A DNA stretch of 14,642 nt from an uncultured Solirubrobacter sp. (GTDB lineage: Bacteria; Actinomycetota; Thermoleophilia; Solirubrobacterales; Solirubrobacteraceae): assembly GCA_937871635.1 (NCBI GenBank), contig CALMNS010000489.1, positions 1 through 14,642 on the forward strand. The letters are read 5' to 3'. This document shows, in pieces, positions 13,553 through 14,642 of the stretch. The notes under the pieces are model-generated. The model was not told the origin of the DNA. It ran no database searches and was given only the letters and a program-made list of their open reading frames with translations. Position 1 is the stretch's first letter, and every line of letters starts with the position of its first letter. The position numbers were made by a program, and so were the translations under genes.

Positions 13553-14642
13553 ATGCTGCCGGAGCTCGCGAGCCGGGTCGACGAAACGACGGCTCGAGGG
13601 TTCGCGGATGCGGTCAGTGCCGGGATCCGCGACGGCGCCTTCCCCAGCGGGGCGAGGCTCCCGCCGATCCGGGCGGTGGCGGCGCACTTCGGCGTCTCGC
13701 CCTCCACCGTCGCGTCCGCTTGGTCGATCCTCGCGAGAGCGGGTCTCATCCACTCGGACGGCCGAGCCGGGACGAGGGTCACGGATCGATCAGGTCCAGG
13801 ACCGATCCGCTATCGGCGCGCGCTCGAGTACTCCGCAAAGTTCGAGCTCGATCTCTCGACGGGCCTGCCCGATCCGGCGCTCCTCCCAGACCTCAAGGCG
13901 GCACTTCGACGGCTCGATCCCGCCGATGACCTCAAGGGCTACCTCGATCAACCCGTGCTGCCCGATCTGCTGGATCTCCTCCACCGGGATTGGCCGTTCG
14001 CCGCGGACTCAATCACCCTCGCAGATGGCGCGACGGACGCGTTGGACCTCGTCATCAGCCAGTTCGTCCGCTTTGGCGACACCGTTGCGGTCGAAGCGCT
14101 CGCCGACCCTCTGCTGCTCGACCTGCTGGAGGCCGTCGGGGCCAAGCTCGTTCCGGTCGCGCTCGATGAGGAGGGCCTCGAGCCCGAGGCGCTCGGCGCG
14201 GCGCTCGCCGCAGGCGCAGCGATGGTGTTCCTGCAGCCCCGGGCTCATCGCCCGACCGGACGGACCATGAGCCCTGGACGAGCTGCCGAGCTCGCTCAGG
14301 TGTTGGCCCGCACGGATGCGCTGGCCGTCGAGACGGACCTGGCCGGCACGGTCGCCACCTCCTCGCCGACGAGCCTCGGTGCGGAGCTCCCCAGCCAGAC
14401 CCTGCGCATCCAAGGATATTCCACGTCGTTGAGCCCGGAGCTACGTTTGGCAGCGGTCGGCGGACCCCGCGGACCGGTCGAGACGTTGATCGAGCGCCGG
14501 CACCTCGGGCAGGGATGGTCCAGCCGGATCCTGCAACGGCTGCTGCTCGAACTCCTCACCGATCGCCGCTCCGTCGAGCAGGTCGAGGCCGCCAGGCACG
14601 AGTACCGCCTGCGGCGTACGGCCCTGGTCGACGCGTTGAAGG
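13553..14642 (+). CDS. MocR-like regulator (GntR wHTH + aminotransferase-like domain), cut by window end
   Basis: The open frame from ATG 13553 runs off the right edge (363 codons seen; MocR proteins usually have 450-500). Residues ~14-78 form a GntR-type winged helix: SAGIRDGAFPSGARLPPIRAVAAHFGVSPSTVASAWSILARAGLI, then GRAGTRV. Residues ~95 onward follow the class I aminotransferase domain: LSTGLPDPALLPDL, LADGATDALDLV, FLQPRAHRPTG (family form P-HQ-PTG), VETDL (family EDDY) and IQGYSTSLSPELRLA. In the last block the family has GSFSKTLSPGLRLG; here the Schiff-base Lys is Thr291. Covalent PLP binding is therefore not expected. The upstream site is weak, without a clear Shine-Dalgarno sequence. 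Such regulators commonly control a neighbouring gene, so the C45 gene 31 bp upstream is a candidate target. Confidence 0.8.
   Translation, partial: MLPELASRVDETTARGFADAVSAGIRDGAFPSGARLPPIRAVAAHFGVSPSTVASAWSILARAGLIHSDGRAGTRVTDRSGPGPIRYRRALEYSAKFELDLSTGLPDPALLPDLKAALRRLDPADDLKGYLDQPVLPDLLDLLHRDWPFAADSITLADGATDALDLVISQFVRFGDTVAVEALADPLLLDLLEAVGAKLVPVALDEEGLEPEALGAALAAGAAMVFLQPRAHRPTGRTMSPGRAAELAQVLARTDALAVETDLAGTVATSSPTSLGAELPSQTLRIQGYSTSLSPELRLAAVGGPRGPVETLIERRHLGQGWSSRILQRLLLELLTDRRSVEQVEAARHEYRLRRTALVDALK

Overview
The window is high-GC bacterial DNA, roughly two thirds G+C by eye. Coding is dense, with GTG starts and stop/start overlaps. The insertion sequence types, the GabD1-like aldehyde dehydrogenase and the GntR/MocR regulators suggest an actinobacterium (Actinomycetota). 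That placement is inference; there is no rRNA or other marker gene here.

Region 1 (1 to about 2.8 kb) is a graveyard of mobile DNA. In order it holds the C-terminal part of an IS30-type transposase running in from the left edge, a probable IS30 terminal repeat, the last ~105 codons of an IS3-family OrfB with its right inverted repeat, an IS1380-family transposase (minus strand) broken by a frameshift near its C-terminus, and a truncated large serine recombinase (minus strand) with two frameshifts. The IS1380 element cuts off the recombinase. None of these genes looks intact.

Region 2 (about 2.9 to 14.6 kb) is a well-preserved set of catabolic genes. A GabD1-like aldehyde dehydrogenase (+) converges on an M28-family zinc hydrolase (-). 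The hydrolase lies downstream of a class V aminotransferase-fold PLP protein (-), probably in one transcript. Across a 428-bp divergent intergenic region, a plus-strand operon runs acetamidase/formamidase, DapA-like aldolase/dehydratase, FCD-type GntR regulator, molybdopterin oxidoreductase. The first three genes overlap and the fourth follows by 11 bp. After a 230-bp gap come a C45-family Ntn hydrolase/acyltransferase and a MocR-like regulator cut by the right edge.

The set reads as a catabolic island for a nitrogen-containing compound: three amide- or peptide-bond hydrolases, a PLP enzyme, a Schiff-base lyase, an aldehyde dehydrogenase and a molybdenum oxidoreductase, with two GntR-superfamily regulators. 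The substrate cannot be read from sequence. The most useful signals are two abutting 12-bp dyads in the divergent promoter region, a closely related element repeated in inverted orientation upstream of the C45 gene, and a MocR-like protein with threonine where the family has its PLP-binding lysine. No tRNA, rRNA or CRISPR array was seen.
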